A DNA stretch of 64,000 nt, taken from positions 1,504,282 to 1,568,281 of the forward strand of contig NZ_CP028105.1 in assembly GCF_003019675.1 (NCBI RefSeq). Reading direction: 5' to 3'. The translations under genes were made by a program, and so were the position numbers. This document shows, in pieces, positions 43,712 through 54,451 of this stretch. The notes below the pieces were generated by a model. That model did no database searches and was not told the origin of the DNA. It saw only the letters and a program-made list of their open reading frames with translations. How positions within the stretch are numbered: position 1 is the first letter of the stretch; the number at the start of each line of letters is the position of its first letter. The DNA comes from Fusobacterium ulcerans. Its GTDB lineage: Bacteria > Fusobacteriota > Fusobacteriia > Fusobacteriales > Fusobacteriaceae.

Positions 43712-44842
43712 ATGAAGAGAATTTTATCACTAGCAACAGTTTTTGTTTTTTCTGCTTTAACAGTATTTGCAACAGGACAAAAACCAGAAAACACAGCTGT
43801 TGAACAGACAAGAGCAATAGAAAAGGATGTTGAGATTGTTTTTGTTCTGGATACTACTGGATCTATGGGAGGACTTATTCAAGGAGCTAAGACTAAGATA
43901 TGGAGTATAGTGAATGAAGTAATGCAGAACCATAAGGATTCAAAAGTAAAAATTGGACTGGTAGCTTATCGTGATCGTGGAGATGTTTATGTGACTAAAG
44001 TTACACAGCTTAATGAAAATCTAGATGAAATATATAGTGTATTGATGGATTATAAAGCTCAAGGTGGAGGAGATGATCCTGAAGATGTAAGAAAAGCTCT
44101 TCATGAAAGTTTAGAAATAATTCAATGGTCAGCACCTAGAGAAAATTTATCACAGATAATATTTTTGGTAGGAGATGCGCCTCCTCATGATGATTATAAT
44201 GATTCACCAGATACTGTAGTTACTGCTAAAAAAGCTAAAAGTAAAGGAATTATTATAAATACTATTCAATGTGGAAATATGCCAAGTACAGATCGTTACT
44301 GGAAAGCAATAGCACAATTTGGTGGAGGAGAATATTTCCATATCTCTAGAGATGGAGGAGTAAAAGTTGTAACAACTCCTTATGATGATAAGCTTTATGA
44401 ACTAAACAAAAGAATAGATAAAACATATATAACATATGGAAGTACAGAAGTAAGAACTGAAGCAGTGAAGAAATTTGATTCAGAAAAACATTCAGTAGAT
44501 GCTGCACCAGTAGAGGCAAAAGCATCACGAGCAATAAATAAAGCAATAAACAAATATAGCTATTCTAAGGAAGACTTGGTACAAGCAGTAGAAAATAAGG
44601 AAGTTTCTTTGAAAGATATTAAAGATAATGAACTTCCTGAAAATATGCAGAGAATGTCTTTAAAAGCTAGAGAAGGATATATTCAAAGTATTATGGATAC
44701 TCGTAAAGAAATAAGAGAGGAAATAATAAAAGTATCAAAAGAAAGAGAGGAATATATATTAGAACAAAAGAGAAAAGGAACAGCAGGTAAGAGTGAATTT
44801 GATTCTGCTGTATCAGAAGTTCTAAAAAAACAAATAAAATAG
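43712..44842 (+). CDS. VWA-domain secreted or periplasmic protein
   Basis: The 376-aa protein has a signal peptide (about residues 1-20, ending TVFATG) and a von Willebrand factor A domain beginning IVFVLDTTGSMGGLIQGAK with the MIDAS residues DxTxS, followed by VGLVAYRDRGDVYVT and IIFLVGDAPPHDDY. The C-terminal third is a charged helical region. The family's exact function is unknown. The open frame reaches back to 43631, overlapping the DUF2628 gene, but GAGGAGG lies just before the ATG at 43712. Confidence 0.9.
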   Translation: MKRILSLATVFVFSALTVFATGQKPENTAVEQTRAIEKDVEIVFVLDTTGSMGGLIQGAKTKIWSIVNEVMQNHKDSKVKIGLVAYRDRGDVYVTKVTQLNENLDEIYSVLMDYKAQGGGDDPEDVRKALHESLEIIQWSAPRENLSQIIFLVGDAPPHDDYNDSPDTVVTAKKAKSKGIIINTIQCGNMPSTDRYWKAIAQFGGGEYFHISRDGGVKVVTTPYDDKLYELNKRIDKTYITYGSTEVRTEAVKKFDSEKHSVDAAPVEAKASRAINKAINKYSYSKEDLVQAVENKEVSLKDIKDNELPENMQRMSLKAREGYIQSIMDTRKEIREEIIKVSKEREEYILEQKRKGTAGKSEFDSAVSEVLKKQIK

Positions 44843-44853
44843 TATAAAAATAG

Positions 44854-44937
44854 AGAAAGATGTAAAAAACTAATAAAATTTTAAAATATCAGAAATTTTA
44901 GAACTTTATTTTAGTTTATGAACATCTTTCTTTTTTA
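44854..44937 (+). terminator. Long-hairpin terminator
   Basis: AGAAAGATGT (44854-44863) pairs with ACATCTTTCT (44922-44931), with further A/T pairing inside, and is followed by a T run. Confidence 0.6.
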
Positions 44938-45025
44938 ATTGAAATAATAAAGTGGAAATAATTAGGTAAACAATGTTAGAATGTATTTGCTTGGTTATAA
45001 AATTATTATATAAGGAGGAAAAAAA

Positions 45026-45946
45026 TTGAAAGATTTTTTAACTAATAGAGTTTTAATGATAAGACCAATAGCATTTACTTATAATGCAGAAACAGCTAAA
45101 GATAATCTTTATCAAAAAAATGATCACAAAGATGGAAAAGAATTACAGGCTAAAGCAGTAGCAGAATTTGATGCTTTAGTAGAAAAATTGAGAGAGGCAA
45201 CTATAGAGGTGCTGATTGTACAGGATACCAAAGAACCTCATACACCTGATAGTATTTTTCCAAATAACTGGTTCAGTACACATGAAGATGGGACTTTAGT
45301 TTTATACCCTATGTATGCAGAAAACAGAAGATTAGAGAGAACTCCTAAAATTTTAGATTTTGTAAAAGATAGGGAGGATCTAAAAATAATAGATCTTACT
45401 AAAAATGAAAAAGAAGGTAAAGTATTAGAAGGAACTGGAAGTATGTGCCTAGATAGAAAAAATAGAATAGCATATGCAAGTTTGTCTAAGAGAACAAATA
45501 AGGATCTTTTTGAAGAGTTCTGTAAAATGATGGATTATAAACCTGTAAGTTTTTCTGGAAAGCAGACTATAGATGGAAAACAGTCTCCAATATATCATAC
45601 AAATGTTTTGATGGCTATTGGGGAAGAATATGTTCTTATATTCTTAGACTCAATAGTGGATGAAAAGGAAAAAGAAATGGTAAGAAAATCTATATTGGAT
45701 TCAGGAAAAGAACTTATAGAGATAACAGAAGAGCAGACAAATCATTTCTTAGGAAATGCTCTGGAACTTAGAAAAAAAGATGGAAATAAGGTATTGGTAA
45801 TGTCTAAGTCAGCTAATGATATATTAAGAGAGGATCAAAGAAAAATAATAGAAAAATCAGCAGAGATAATATATTCAGATATTCCTACTATTGAAAGATA
45901 TGGTGGAGGATCAGTCAGGTGTATGTTGGCAGAATTTTTCTTATAA
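45026..45946 (+). CDS. ctlX: CtlX-type citrulline/amidino hydrolase
   Basis: A 306-aa protein of the amidinotransferase superfamily (DDAH/arginine deiminase fold). FPNNWFSTHEDGTLVLYPM (about residues 77-95), GTGSMCLDRKNRIAYASLS, and the final GGGSVRCMLAEFF with the catalytic Cys are typical of CtlX, described as a citrulline utilisation hydrolase. The start is TTG at 45026 with AAGGAGG 6 bp before it. The reaction is inferred from family; the gene stands alone. Confidence 0.88.
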   Translation: MKDFLTNRVLMIRPIAFTYNAETAKDNLYQKNDHKDGKELQAKAVAEFDALVEKLREATIEVLIVQDTKEPHTPDSIFPNNWFSTHEDGTLVLYPMYAENRRLERTPKILDFVKDREDLKIIDLTKNEKEGKVLEGTGSMCLDRKNRIAYASLSKRTNKDLFEEFCKMMDYKPVSFSGKQTIDGKQSPIYHTNVLMAIGEEYVLIFLDSIVDEKEKEMVRKSILDSGKELIEITEEQTNHFLGNALELRKKDGNKVLVMSKSANDILREDQRKIIEKSAEIIYSDIPTIERYGGGSVRCMLAEFFL

Positions 45947-45963
45947 TATAGAGAAAAAAATAT

Positions 45964-46016
45964 GAGGGATCAAAAGCTAGATTAAATTTCTGCTTATGAA
46001 TCCCTCTTTTTATTTT
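45964..46016. terminator. Bidirectional terminator between convergent genes
   Basis: GAGGGAT (45964-45970) pairs with ATCCCTC (46000-46006); T follows on the plus strand and A precedes it, so it can serve the minus-strand gene as well. Confidence 0.75.
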
Positions 46017-46032
46017 TAGTTATTTTAATTAA

Positions 46033-46461
46033 TTATTTATTAACCACATAGACCGGTTTTGAACTAAATATAAGAATTATGCTCCCTATAACATAGATAA
46101 TGAATAAAGGGATTCCTATATATGTCATTAAGATAAGAAGAAAAATATGAATTACAGCTGCCAGTGTTCCAAATATTATATTAGTTTTTCTGTAAGATGA
46201 AATAAGTACTCCAATGGTTATTATTCCACCTAATACCAATAATACAATTCCATTTAATGTATCTCCCTTAGATTTTAGAGCTTCCTGATACCAAAGCAAT
46301 CCCGCAAATAAGCAGATTGCAGCAATAAAAGTAGCACTAGCACTACCTTTTGAAAATAATGGTACCTGAAATTTTTCTATACACTTTTGATTTAAAATAT
46401 CAACTACAGATATTATTCCAATTATAATAGCAATAACTCCCAAAATTTTTAATACTAACAT
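46033..46461 (-). CDS. Small membrane protein of unknown function
   Basis: A 142-aa protein with about five hydrophobic helices (roughly residues 3-22, 40-58, 68-87, 94-112 and 116-134) and no recognised motif. AAGGGA lies before the ATG and a consensus promoter lies upstream on the same strand, so it is likely a real, independently expressed gene. I do not recognise the family. It sits alone, convergent with ctlX and divergent from hrcA. Confidence 0.7.
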   Translation of the reverse strand: MLVLKILGVIAIIIGIISVVDILNQKCIEKFQVPLFSKGSASATFIAAICLFAGLLWYQEALKSKGDTLNGIVLLVLGGIITIGVLISSYRKTNIIFGTLAAVIHIFLLILMTYIGIPLFIIYVIGSIILIFSSKPVYVVNK

Positions 46462-46497
46462 TAGTCTTCCCTTAGATGTAATCTTTTTGTAATAAAA

Positions 46498-46526
46498 ATT
46501 ATACTATTTAATTTTACATTTTTCAA
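46498..46526 (-). promoter_or_regulatory. Promoter of the unknown membrane protein gene
   Basis: On the minus strand TTGAAA (46521-46526) and TATAAT (46498-46503) are 17 bp apart. Confidence 0.75.
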
Positions 46527-46652
46527 ATATTAAAATTATTTTAAATATATGTATGGCTAATTTTTAAAAAATCATAATAACTTTAAAGATAGAAATAAAG
46601 GAAAAACTAAAAAAACAATAAAATAAATTATTAAAAAAAATTCAAAAAAGTA

Positions 46653-46681
46653 TTGACAAATATATAAAATTGATGTATCTT
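46653..46681 (+). promoter_or_regulatory. Promoter of the hrcA-grpE-dnaK operon
   Basis: TTGACA (46653-46658) and TATCTT (46676-46681) are 17 bp apart, and the CIRCE operator begins 12 bp downstream, across the expected transcript start. Confidence 0.85.
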
Positions 46682-46693
46682 TTTAATTGAGAA

Positions 46694-46720
46694 TTAGCAC
46701 TCGACTTTGATGAGTGCTAA
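46694..46720 (+). promoter_or_regulatory. CIRCE operator (HrcA binding site)
   Basis: TTAGCACTC, nine bases, GAGTGCTAA: a perfect CIRCE inverted repeat immediately before hrcA. It makes the operon heat-inducible through HrcA. Confidence 0.97.
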
Positions 46721-46737
46721 CAAAAAGGTGATGAAAG

Positions 46738-47757
46738 ATGTCTATTTCAGAAAGAGAAAAGTTAGTATTAAATGCAATAGTAAATTATTATTTAACTTTT
46801 GGAGATACTATCGGTTCAAGAACTTTGGTAAAAAAATATGGGATTGATCTTTCATCAGCAACTATTAGAAATGTAATGGCTGATTTGGAAGATATGGGAT
46901 ATATATCAAAAACTCATACATCTTCAGGGAGAATCCCTACTGATAAAGGCTATAAATATTATCTTGATGAACTGCTGAAAGTTGAAAAACTTACAAAAGA
47001 GGAAAAGAACAATATAGAACTTGAGTACGAGCACAGAGTTAATGAGCTGGATCTGCTTTTACAAAAGACTTCTTCTCTTCTTTCAAAGATGACTACTTAT
47101 GCAGGAATAGCAATAGAGCCAAGTACTATAATAGAAAGAATAAAAAAAATAGAACTGGTACATATAGATGAGTTCTTAGTTTTAGCTGTTATAGTTACTG
47201 AAAACAGAGCTGTAAAAACTAAAAAGATAATGCTTGATCAGTCTATTTCTAAAGAAGAACTTGAGGTAATATCAAGAGAGTTAAATACAAAAGTAGCAAA
47301 TCATGAAATAAATTTTGGGAATATAGAGAAATTTATTTTAGGAAAAAAATTATTAACAGATGATATAGAACAATATGAAGATGACAGTAAATTCTTTATA
47401 AATAATGTTCCGAGTATCTTTAAAGATAAGAATGTTAATGAGGTTTCAGAAGTCTTAGAACTTTTCCATCATAGAAAAGATATAAAACTTTTATTTGAAC
47501 AACTTGTAAAAAATAGAGATAGTTCCTATGGAAAAGTAAATGTAGTATTTGGAGAAGAATTAGGAATAAAAGGATTGGAAGACTATAGCTTTGTATATTC
47601 ATTATATAAAGCAGGATCATCTCAAGGAATACTTGGAGTAATAGGTCCTAAAAGGATGGCGTATTCAAAAACTATGGGACTGATAAAATATGTAACTCAA
47701 GAAGTAAATAAAATATTAAATAAAATAGAGAGAAAGGACGAAACAAATGATAAATGA
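46738..47757 (+). CDS. hrcA: Heat-inducible transcription repressor HrcA
   Basis: The 339-aa protein has an N-terminal winged-helix domain (LNAIVNYYLTFGDTIGSRTLVKK then SSATIRNVMADLEDMGYI, about residues 11-60) and the HrcA C-terminal region with GYKYYLDELL. It represses its own operon at the CIRCE site 17 bp upstream, and GroEL is known to keep it active. AAAGGTG precedes the ATG. It overlaps grpE by 11 bp. Confidence 0.96.
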   Translation: MSISEREKLVLNAIVNYYLTFGDTIGSRTLVKKYGIDLSSATIRNVMADLEDMGYISKTHTSSGRIPTDKGYKYYLDELLKVEKLTKEEKNNIELEYEHRVNELDLLLQKTSSLLSKMTTYAGIAIEPSTIIERIKKIELVHIDEFLVLAVIVTENRAVKTKKIMLDQSISKEELEVISRELNTKVANHEINFGNIEKFILGKKLLTDDIEQYEDDSKFFINNVPSIFKDKNVNEVSEVLELFHHRKDIKLLFEQLVKNRDSSYGKVNVVFGEELGIKGLEDYSFVYSLYKAGSSQGILGVIGPKRMAYSKTMGLIKYVTQEVNKILNKIERKDETNDK

Positions 47758-48382
47758 TAAAGAAAAAGAATTAGAAAAAGAATTGGATAAGGAAATGAAA
47801 AAGGAAGTTGAAACTTTCGAAGAAGATATAATAAAAGAGGAAGAAGAAAAAGAAGAATGTGGATGCGGATGTAAAGGTCATGGAGAAGAAAAAGGATCTT
47901 GCTGTTGCGAAAAGGAAGAAAAAGATACAGAAGAAGAAATTGGAAAATTAAAAGCTGAAGTAGAGGATTGGAAACAATCTTATCTTAGAAAACAAGCTGA
48001 TTTTCAAAATTTTACAAAAAGAAAAGAAAAAGAAGTTGAAGAGTTAAGAAAATTTGCTTCTGAAAAAATAATTACAAAATTATTAGATGGACTGGACAAT
48101 TTAGAAAGAGCTATCTCAGCATCAGAAGCAACAAAAGACTTTGATGGACTTGTAAAAGGTGTAGATATGATACTTGGACAATTAAAAGGTATCATGGAAA
48201 CTGAAGGAGTAGAACCAATAAAAGCTGAGGGTAAATATGATCCAATGTATCATCATGCTGTAATGGTAGAAGATAATCCAGAATTTGAAGATGATACTAT
48301 CATTCTTGAACTTCAAAAAGGTTATACAATGAAAGGTAAAGTAATAAGACCATCAATGGTAAAAGTATGTAAGAGAGGTTAA
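47747..48382 (+). CDS. grpE: Nucleotide exchange factor GrpE with a cysteine-rich insert
   Basis: The 211-aa protein is the DnaK nucleotide exchange factor. The coiled-coil part (about residues 66-120, DWKQSYLRKQADFQNFTKRK) and C-terminal beta wing (ITKLLDGLDNLERAI, YDPMYHHAVM, ILELQKGYTMKGKVIRPSMV) are standard. The N-terminal tail is unusual: within a Glu/Lys-rich stretch sit C38, C40, C42, H45 and C52-C53-C54, a six-Cys cluster resembling a metal-binding patch. Such tails are normally only acidic and cysteine-free. The start overlaps hrcA by 11 bp. Confidence 0.95.
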   Translation: MINDKEKELEKELDKEMKKEVETFEEDIIKEEEEKEECGCGCKGHGEEKGSCCCEKEEKDTEEEIGKLKAEVEDWKQSYLRKQADFQNFTKRKEKEVEELRKFASEKIITKLLDGLDNLERAISASEATKDFDGLVKGVDMILGQLKGIMETEGVEPIKAEGKYDPMYHHAVMVEDNPEFEDDTIILELQKGYTMKGKVIRPSMVKVCKRG

Positions 48383-48447
48383 TAAAAAACCTTAATATAA
48401 AAAAGTTAAAAATAAAATTTAAATATAGACGACATTTTAGGAGGTAA

Positions 48448-50277
<1,830 letters not shown>

Positions 50278-50315
50278 TAATTAATTGAATAATTCCTGAA
50301 AAGGAAAACCAATAG

Positions 50316-50347
50316 AGGGAATAGGGTACTTTACTCTATTCCCTTTC
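50316..50347 (+). terminator. Possible terminator after dnaK
   Basis: AGGGAATAG (50316-50324) pairs with CTATTCCCT (50336-50344), a 9-bp stem, but only a short T run follows, so some read-through into ogt is likely. Confidence 0.5.
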
Positions 50348-50391
50348 TGGTAATTGAACTTGACTATCTTTGACAGCATGAAGGAGGGGGA

Positions 50392-50859
50392 ATGAAAGGA
50401 AGAGGATATTTAGAAATAAAAGATTTAGGAATGATCGAGGTATGTGAAGAAAAAGATGGAATCAGTGGTGTAAATTTCAGAGATATCAAATTAGAAGAAA
50501 TTTATTCAAAAGAAGTAGAGAAATGTATAAAAGAACTTCAAGAATATTTTGCAGGAAAAAGAAAAACATTTGATGTAAAACTTGATATAAGTCAAGGAAC
50601 TGAATTTCAACAGGAAGCATGGAAAGCCCTATTGGCAATACCATATGGGGAAACAAGATCATATCAGGGTCAGGCAATAGCTATGAAAAATCCTAAAGCT
50701 GTGAGAGCTGTTGGGGGAGCTAATCATAATAATCCTATTTCAATCATAATTCCTTGTCATAGAGTCATAGGTAAAAATGGAAAATTAACAGGATATGGAG
50801 GAGGTCTTTTCAGAAAAGAATATCTGTTGGACCTAGAAAAAGCTGAATATAGGAGATAG
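50392..50859 (+). CDS. ogt: Methylated-DNA-[protein]-cysteine S-methyltransferase
   Basis: The 155-aa protein carries the catalytic IPCHRVIGKNGKLTGYGGG motif (Cys about residue 123) and the DNA-binding KALLAIPYGETRSYQGQA helix. It repairs O6-alkylguanine by transferring the alkyl group to its own cysteine. GAAGGAGGGGG is before the ATG. It is placed between dnaK and the aldose-epimerase-like gene, 2 bp before the latter. Confidence 0.96.
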   Translation: MKGRGYLEIKDLGMIEVCEEKDGISGVNFRDIKLEEIYSKEVEKCIKELQEYFAGKRKTFDVKLDISQGTEFQQEAWKALLAIPYGETRSYQGQAIAMKNPKAVRAVGGANHNNPISIIIPCHRVIGKNGKLTGYGGGLFRKEYLLDLEKAEYRR

Positions 50860-50861
50860 AA

Positions 50862-51734
50862 ATGGAATATAGTTTAAAAATTAGTTTAATGGAAATAAGA
50901 GTGGAGAGTCTAGGAGCAGAGCTCACAGGGATGAAAGATCTGAAGACAGGGAAAGAATATATCTGGCAGAAAGATCCTAAATTTTGGGCAAAGAGCTCTC
51001 CAATACTATTTCCTTTTGTTGGAGCTTTAAAAGATAACAGATATTTTTATGAGGGAAAAGAATACAATCTTACTTCAAAACATGGATTTGCAAGAGATTA
51101 TGAATTTCAGATGAGTGATCAGGGAGATGACTATCTGGAATTTCTTTTTGCTTCAAGTGATGAAACAAAAAAAGTCTATCCTTTTGATTTTAAACTTTAT
51201 ATAAAATATGTAATAAAAGATAAAAAATTAAGAATAGAATATAAAATAGAAAATCTGGGAGAGAAAGAGATGTATTTCTCATTAGGAGCACATCCAGCAT
51301 TTAATACTCCTGTAGAAAATGGAATAGGAATTTCAGATTATTATCTGGAGTTTGAAAAAGAGGAAACAGGAGAAGTAAAAACTTTTAATGGAACATTGAT
51401 ATCTTCTCAAAAGAAAATAAAAGCTTTTGAAGGAAAAATAATTAATTTAGATATAAATACTTTTGAAAATGATGCCCTCATCATAGAAAATCCTAATTCT
51501 GATACTGTTTATTTAAAAAATAGAAAAAATAGCAGAGGAATAAAATTTGTATATAAAGGTTTCAAATATATAGCTTTCTGGAATAAGCCAGGAGCAGAGT
51601 ATGTGTGTCTGGAGCCTTGGAATGGAATATCAGATTTTGATAATGCTTCAGGAAACCTTAAAGAAAAAGCAGGAATAGAAAAACTTGAAAAAGCTGAAGT
51701 ATATTATAGGGCATTAGATATAACTATTTTATAG
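50862..51734 (+). CDS. Aldose 1-epimerase family protein (LacX-like)
   Basis: A 290-aa beta-rich protein with the galactose-mutarotase-like pattern: VESLGAELTGMKDLKTGKEYIWQKDPKFW, SPILFPFVGAL, the His motif SKHGFARDYEF (about residues 73-83) and LGAHPAFNTPV (about residues 143-153), whose two His are the catalytic-site residues. It most resembles the LacX/'aldose 1-epimerase family' group acting on hexose or hexose-phosphate anomers. Its substrate is unknown. Confidence 0.88.
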   Translation: MEYSLKISLMEIRVESLGAELTGMKDLKTGKEYIWQKDPKFWAKSSPILFPFVGALKDNRYFYEGKEYNLTSKHGFARDYEFQMSDQGDDYLEFLFASSDETKKVYPFDFKLYIKYVIKDKKLRIEYKIENLGEKEMYFSLGAHPAFNTPVENGIGISDYYLEFEKEETGEVKTFNGTLISSQKKIKAFEGKIINLDINTFENDALIIENPNSDTVYLKNRKNSRGIKFVYKGFKYIAFWNKPGAEYVCLEPWNGISDFDNASGNLKEKAGIEKLEKAEVYYRALDITIL

Positions 51735-51770
51735 TTTATATAAAAATGTATCATGTTATATTGAAAATTG

Positions 51771-51779
51771 TGATATAAT
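51771..51779 (+). promoter_or_regulatory. Extended -10 promoter of dnaJ
   Basis: TGA-TATAAT forms an extended -10 box about 35 bp before the dnaJ start; no CIRCE element is seen here, unlike hrcA. Confidence 0.55.
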
Positions 51780-51812
51780 ACTTTAGATATTAGAAATGGA
51801 GGAAAATATTAA

Positions 51813-52985
51813 ATGGCAAAAAGAGATTATTATGAAGTATTAGGAGTAGCAAAAGATGCTTCTGAAGCTGATATTAAGAAAGCATACAGAAAAGCTGCCA
51901 TGAAATATCATCCTGATAAATTCAGTAACGCCAGCGAAAAAGAGAAAAAAGAAGCTGAAGAAAAATTTAAAGAGGTAAATGAAGCATATCAGGTGATATC
52001 GGACAAAGAAAAAAGAGCTCAATATGATAGATTCGGTCATGCAGCCTTTGAACAAGGTGGTCCAGGAGCAGGTGGATTCGGAGGAGGATTCAGCAGTGAA
52101 GGATTCGAAGATATATTCAGTTCATTCTTCGGAGGAGGATCTGGTGGATTTGGAGGATTCAGTGGTTTTGGTGGAGGAAGTTCTAGAAGAAACTACGTGG
52201 AACCAGGATCTGACTTGAGATATCAAGTAGAAATTACTCTTGAAGAAGCAGCAAAAGGTGTAGAAAAGACAATAAAATATAAGAGAAATGGAAAATGCGG
52301 TACTTGTAATGGAAATGGAGCTGAACCAGGAAGTACAATGAAAAAATGTACTAAATGTAGTGGTTCTGGAAGAGTTAAAACAGTTCAAAGAACTATACTT
52401 GGAAACTTTGAAAGCTTTGTTGAATGTGATGAGTGTCATGGTAAAGGAGAAATTCCTGAGAAAAAATGTAAAACTTGTCATGGAACAGGTATTGTAAAAG
52501 AAACAGTAGAAAAGAAAATAAAAATACCAGCAGGAATAGATGATGGTCAAAAATTAAGACTTGATGGAATGGGAGAGGCTAGCGAAAGCGGTGGACCTAA
52601 TGGAGATCTTTATGTAATAATAAGGGTAAAGGAACATGAGTTATTCCAAAGAAGAGGAGACGATATACTTTGTGAAGTACCTATTACATTCACAGCTGCT
52701 GCTCTTGGAGGAGAAGTCGAAATTCCTACTTTAAATGGTAAAAAGAATATAAAAATACCAGCTGGAACACAAACAGGAAAACTTTTCAAATTAAGAGGAG
52801 AGGGAATTAAGTCTTTGAGAAGTTCTATGATAGGAGATCAATTAGTACAGGTAGTAGTAGAAACACCTACTGATCTTAATGATAAACAGAAAGAATTACT
52901 GAAAGCCTTTGATGACAGTTTGAAAGATAAAAACTATAAAAAACATAAAACTTTAAAAGATAAAATAAAAGCTTTTTTTAAATAA
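51813..52985 (+). CDS. dnaJ: Molecular chaperone DnaJ
   Basis: The 390-aa protein has a J domain with HPD at residues 33-35, a Gly/Phe-rich stretch (about 76-126), four zinc-finger CxxCxGxG repeats ([32 protein letters not shown], about 162-226) and the C-terminal substrate-binding domain. It feeds clients to DnaK. It has its own extended -10 promoter and lies 1.5 kb after dnaK, separated by ogt and an aldose-epimerase-like gene. Confidence 0.97.
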   Translation: MAKRDYYEVLGVAKDASEADIKKAYRKAAMKYHPDKFSNASEKEKKEAEEKFKEVNEAYQVISDKEKRAQYDRFGHAAFEQGGPGAGGFGGGFSSEGFEDIFSSFFGGGSGGFGGFSGFGGGSSRRNYVEPGSDLRYQVEITLEEAAKGVEKTIKYKRNGKCGTCNGNGAEPGSTMKKCTKCSGSGRVKTVQRTILGNFESFVECDECHGKGEIPEKKCKTCHGTGIVKETVEKKIKIPAGIDDGQKLRLDGMGEASESGGPNGDLYVIIRVKEHELFQRRGDDILCEVPITFTAAALGGEVEIPTLNGKKNIKIPAGTQTGKLFKLRGEGIKSLRSSMIGDQLVQVVVETPTDLNDKQKELLKAFDDSLKDKNYKKHKTLKDKIKAFFK

Positions 52986-53021
52986 AATACTCAAAAAAAG
53001 CTATATAAATCATAGAAAAAA

Positions 53022-53050
53022 TTGAAAAAAAACTTGCAATATGTTATACT
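53022..53050 (+). promoter_or_regulatory. Promoter of yajC
   Basis: TTGAAA and TATACT are 17 bp apart, about 35 bp before yajC. Confidence 0.7.
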
Positions 53051-53084
53051 TGTAACAAAGCTTTTCTGATGAGGGGGATTAACA

Positions 53085-53354
53085 ATGGAACAATTATTAG
53101 GTAAATATGGTGGAATGGGACTAACTTTTGTAGTATGGATAGCTGTATTCTACTTCTTATTAATATTACCAAACAAGAAAAAACAAAAGAAACAAAAAGA
53201 AATGATGGATTCATTAAAAGAAGGATCTGAAGTGGTTACAGTTGGTGGAGTAAAAGGTACTATAGTTTCTGTAAGTGAAGATTATGTAGAAGTAAGAGTT
53301 GACAAAGGTGTAAAAATAACTTTCACTAAAGGAGCTATTTCTAGAGTATTATAG
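53085..53354 (+). CDS. yajC: Preprotein translocase subunit YajC
   Basis: The 89-aa protein has one N-terminal membrane helix (about residues 15-29, WIAVFYFLLILPNKKKQKKQ) and a small cytoplasmic domain with EGSEVVTVGGVKGTIVSVSEDYVEVRVDKGVKITF, the family signature. It is an accessory of the SecDF translocon. SecD/F genes are not in this window. A short promoter and terminator suggest monocistronic expression. Confidence 0.95.
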   Translation: MEQLLGKYGGMGLTFVVWIAVFYFLLILPNKKKQKKQKEMMDSLKEGSEVVTVGGVKGTIVSVSEDYVEVRVDKGVKITFTKGAISRVL

Positions 53355-53364
53355 TAATTGAAAT

Positions 53365-53393
53365 AAAACGACAATGAACATTGTCGTTTTTTC
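53365..53393 (+). terminator. Rho-independent terminator of yajC
   Basis: An 11-bp stem (AAAACGACAAT with ATTGTCGTTTT) and 4-nt loop are followed by T. Some transcription must read past it, or another promoter exists, for the amidase gene. Confidence 0.88.
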
Positions 53394-53415
53394 TTTAATA
53401 AAGCGGGGACATAAG

Positions 53416-54435
53416 ATGAAGAGGATACTTACAATTTTTTTATTTTTGTTTTTGACAGTGATTTCGTTTGCTGGAACTATTAGATCAGTAAAACTGAATG
53501 GAGCTGTTCTTACTATGGATTTTGCAGGATCGGAAAAACCAAAGTATACAATGAATTATGACGAGTACAACAAATTGATTTTTTTAGAATTCCCAGGGAG
53601 CACTCTCATTGGAAAAATAAATAGTAAAAACTTCGCAGGAAAATATATAGAAAGCCTTGAAGTTGTAGATTACAGTGGATCAGTTGGATTTTTTATCAAA
53701 CTGAGAAAAAATATCAGTTATACTGGAAGAATCGCTCCTAAAGGAAATGATTTTCTCCTTACGTTCAATGATAAATCTCAAAAGAAACAATTTACTATAG
53801 CTATAGATGCTGGACATGGTGGAAAAGATCCAGGAGCAATAGGATTTAAAAAATACTATGAAAAAACAATAACTCTAGCAGTGAGTAAATATTTGAGAGA
53901 TGAATTGAAAAAAGATTTTAATGTTGTCATGACAAGAGAGACAGATGTTTTTGTGTCTTTATCACAACGTCCTAAAATAGCTAATAAAGCAAAAGCGAAT
54001 ATGTTTATCAGTATACATGCCAATGCAGCAGTATCAAGTAAAATGAATGGAGTAGAAGTTTTCTATTTCTCTAAAAAATCTTCGCCATATGCTGAAAGAA
54101 TAGCTTCTTTTGAAAATAGTTTTGGAGACAAGTATGGTGAAAATAGTAGTGATATAGCTCAAATAATGGGGGAACTGGCATATAAAAAGAATCAGGAAAG
54201 TTCAATTGGATTTGCAAGAAAGACAAATAATTCTTTAGCTGATGCTATAGGATTAAATAATAGAGGAATACATGGAGCTAACTTTGCTGTACTAAGAGGA
54301 TTTAATGGGCCAAGTGTGTTAGTAGAGGTAGGATTCATAAGCAACAAGAGCGATCTTCAAAAAATAACAAATCCAGTATATCAAAAAAAGATGGCAAAAG
54401 AGATAGCTGAGATGGTAAGAGGATATTTTTATTAA
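53416..54435 (+). CDS. N-acetylmuramoyl-L-alanine amidase
   Basis: The 339-aa protein has a signal peptide (about residues 1-20, ISFAG) and an Amidase_3 domain: IAIDAGHGGKDPGAIG (first zinc His), YEKTITLAVSKYL (zinc Glu), MFISIHANAA (second His) and VLVEVGFISNKSDL (catalytic Glu). An AMIN-like N-terminal beta region (about residues 21-120) precedes it. It cleaves the stem peptide from peptidoglycan in the periplasm, typically in cell separation. The frame extends back to 53374, but that falls in the yajC terminator; GGGGA before the ATG at 53416 fixes the start. Confidence 0.93.
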   Translation: MKRILTIFLFLFLTVISFAGTIRSVKLNGAVLTMDFAGSEKPKYTMNYDEYNKLIFLEFPGSTLIGKINSKNFAGKYIESLEVVDYSGSVGFFIKLRKNISYTGRIAPKGNDFLLTFNDKSQKKQFTIAIDAGHGGKDPGAIGFKKYYEKTITLAVSKYLRDELKKDFNVVMTRETDVFVSLSQRPKIANKAKANMFISIHANAAVSSKMNGVEVFYFSKKSSPYAERIASFENSFGDKYGENSSDIAQIMGELAYKKNQESSIGFARKTNNSLADAIGLNNRGIHGANFAVLRGFNGPSVLVEVGFISNKSDLQKITNPVYQKKMAKEIAEMVRGYFY

Positions 54436-54451
54436 TCAGTGAGGTGAAGCA

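Noticed and set aside
53374-53415. Longer N-terminus of the amidase beginning at 53374
   Set aside because: It would start inside the yajC terminator hairpin and put a non-hydrophobic stretch before the signal peptide; the ATG at 53416 has an SD.
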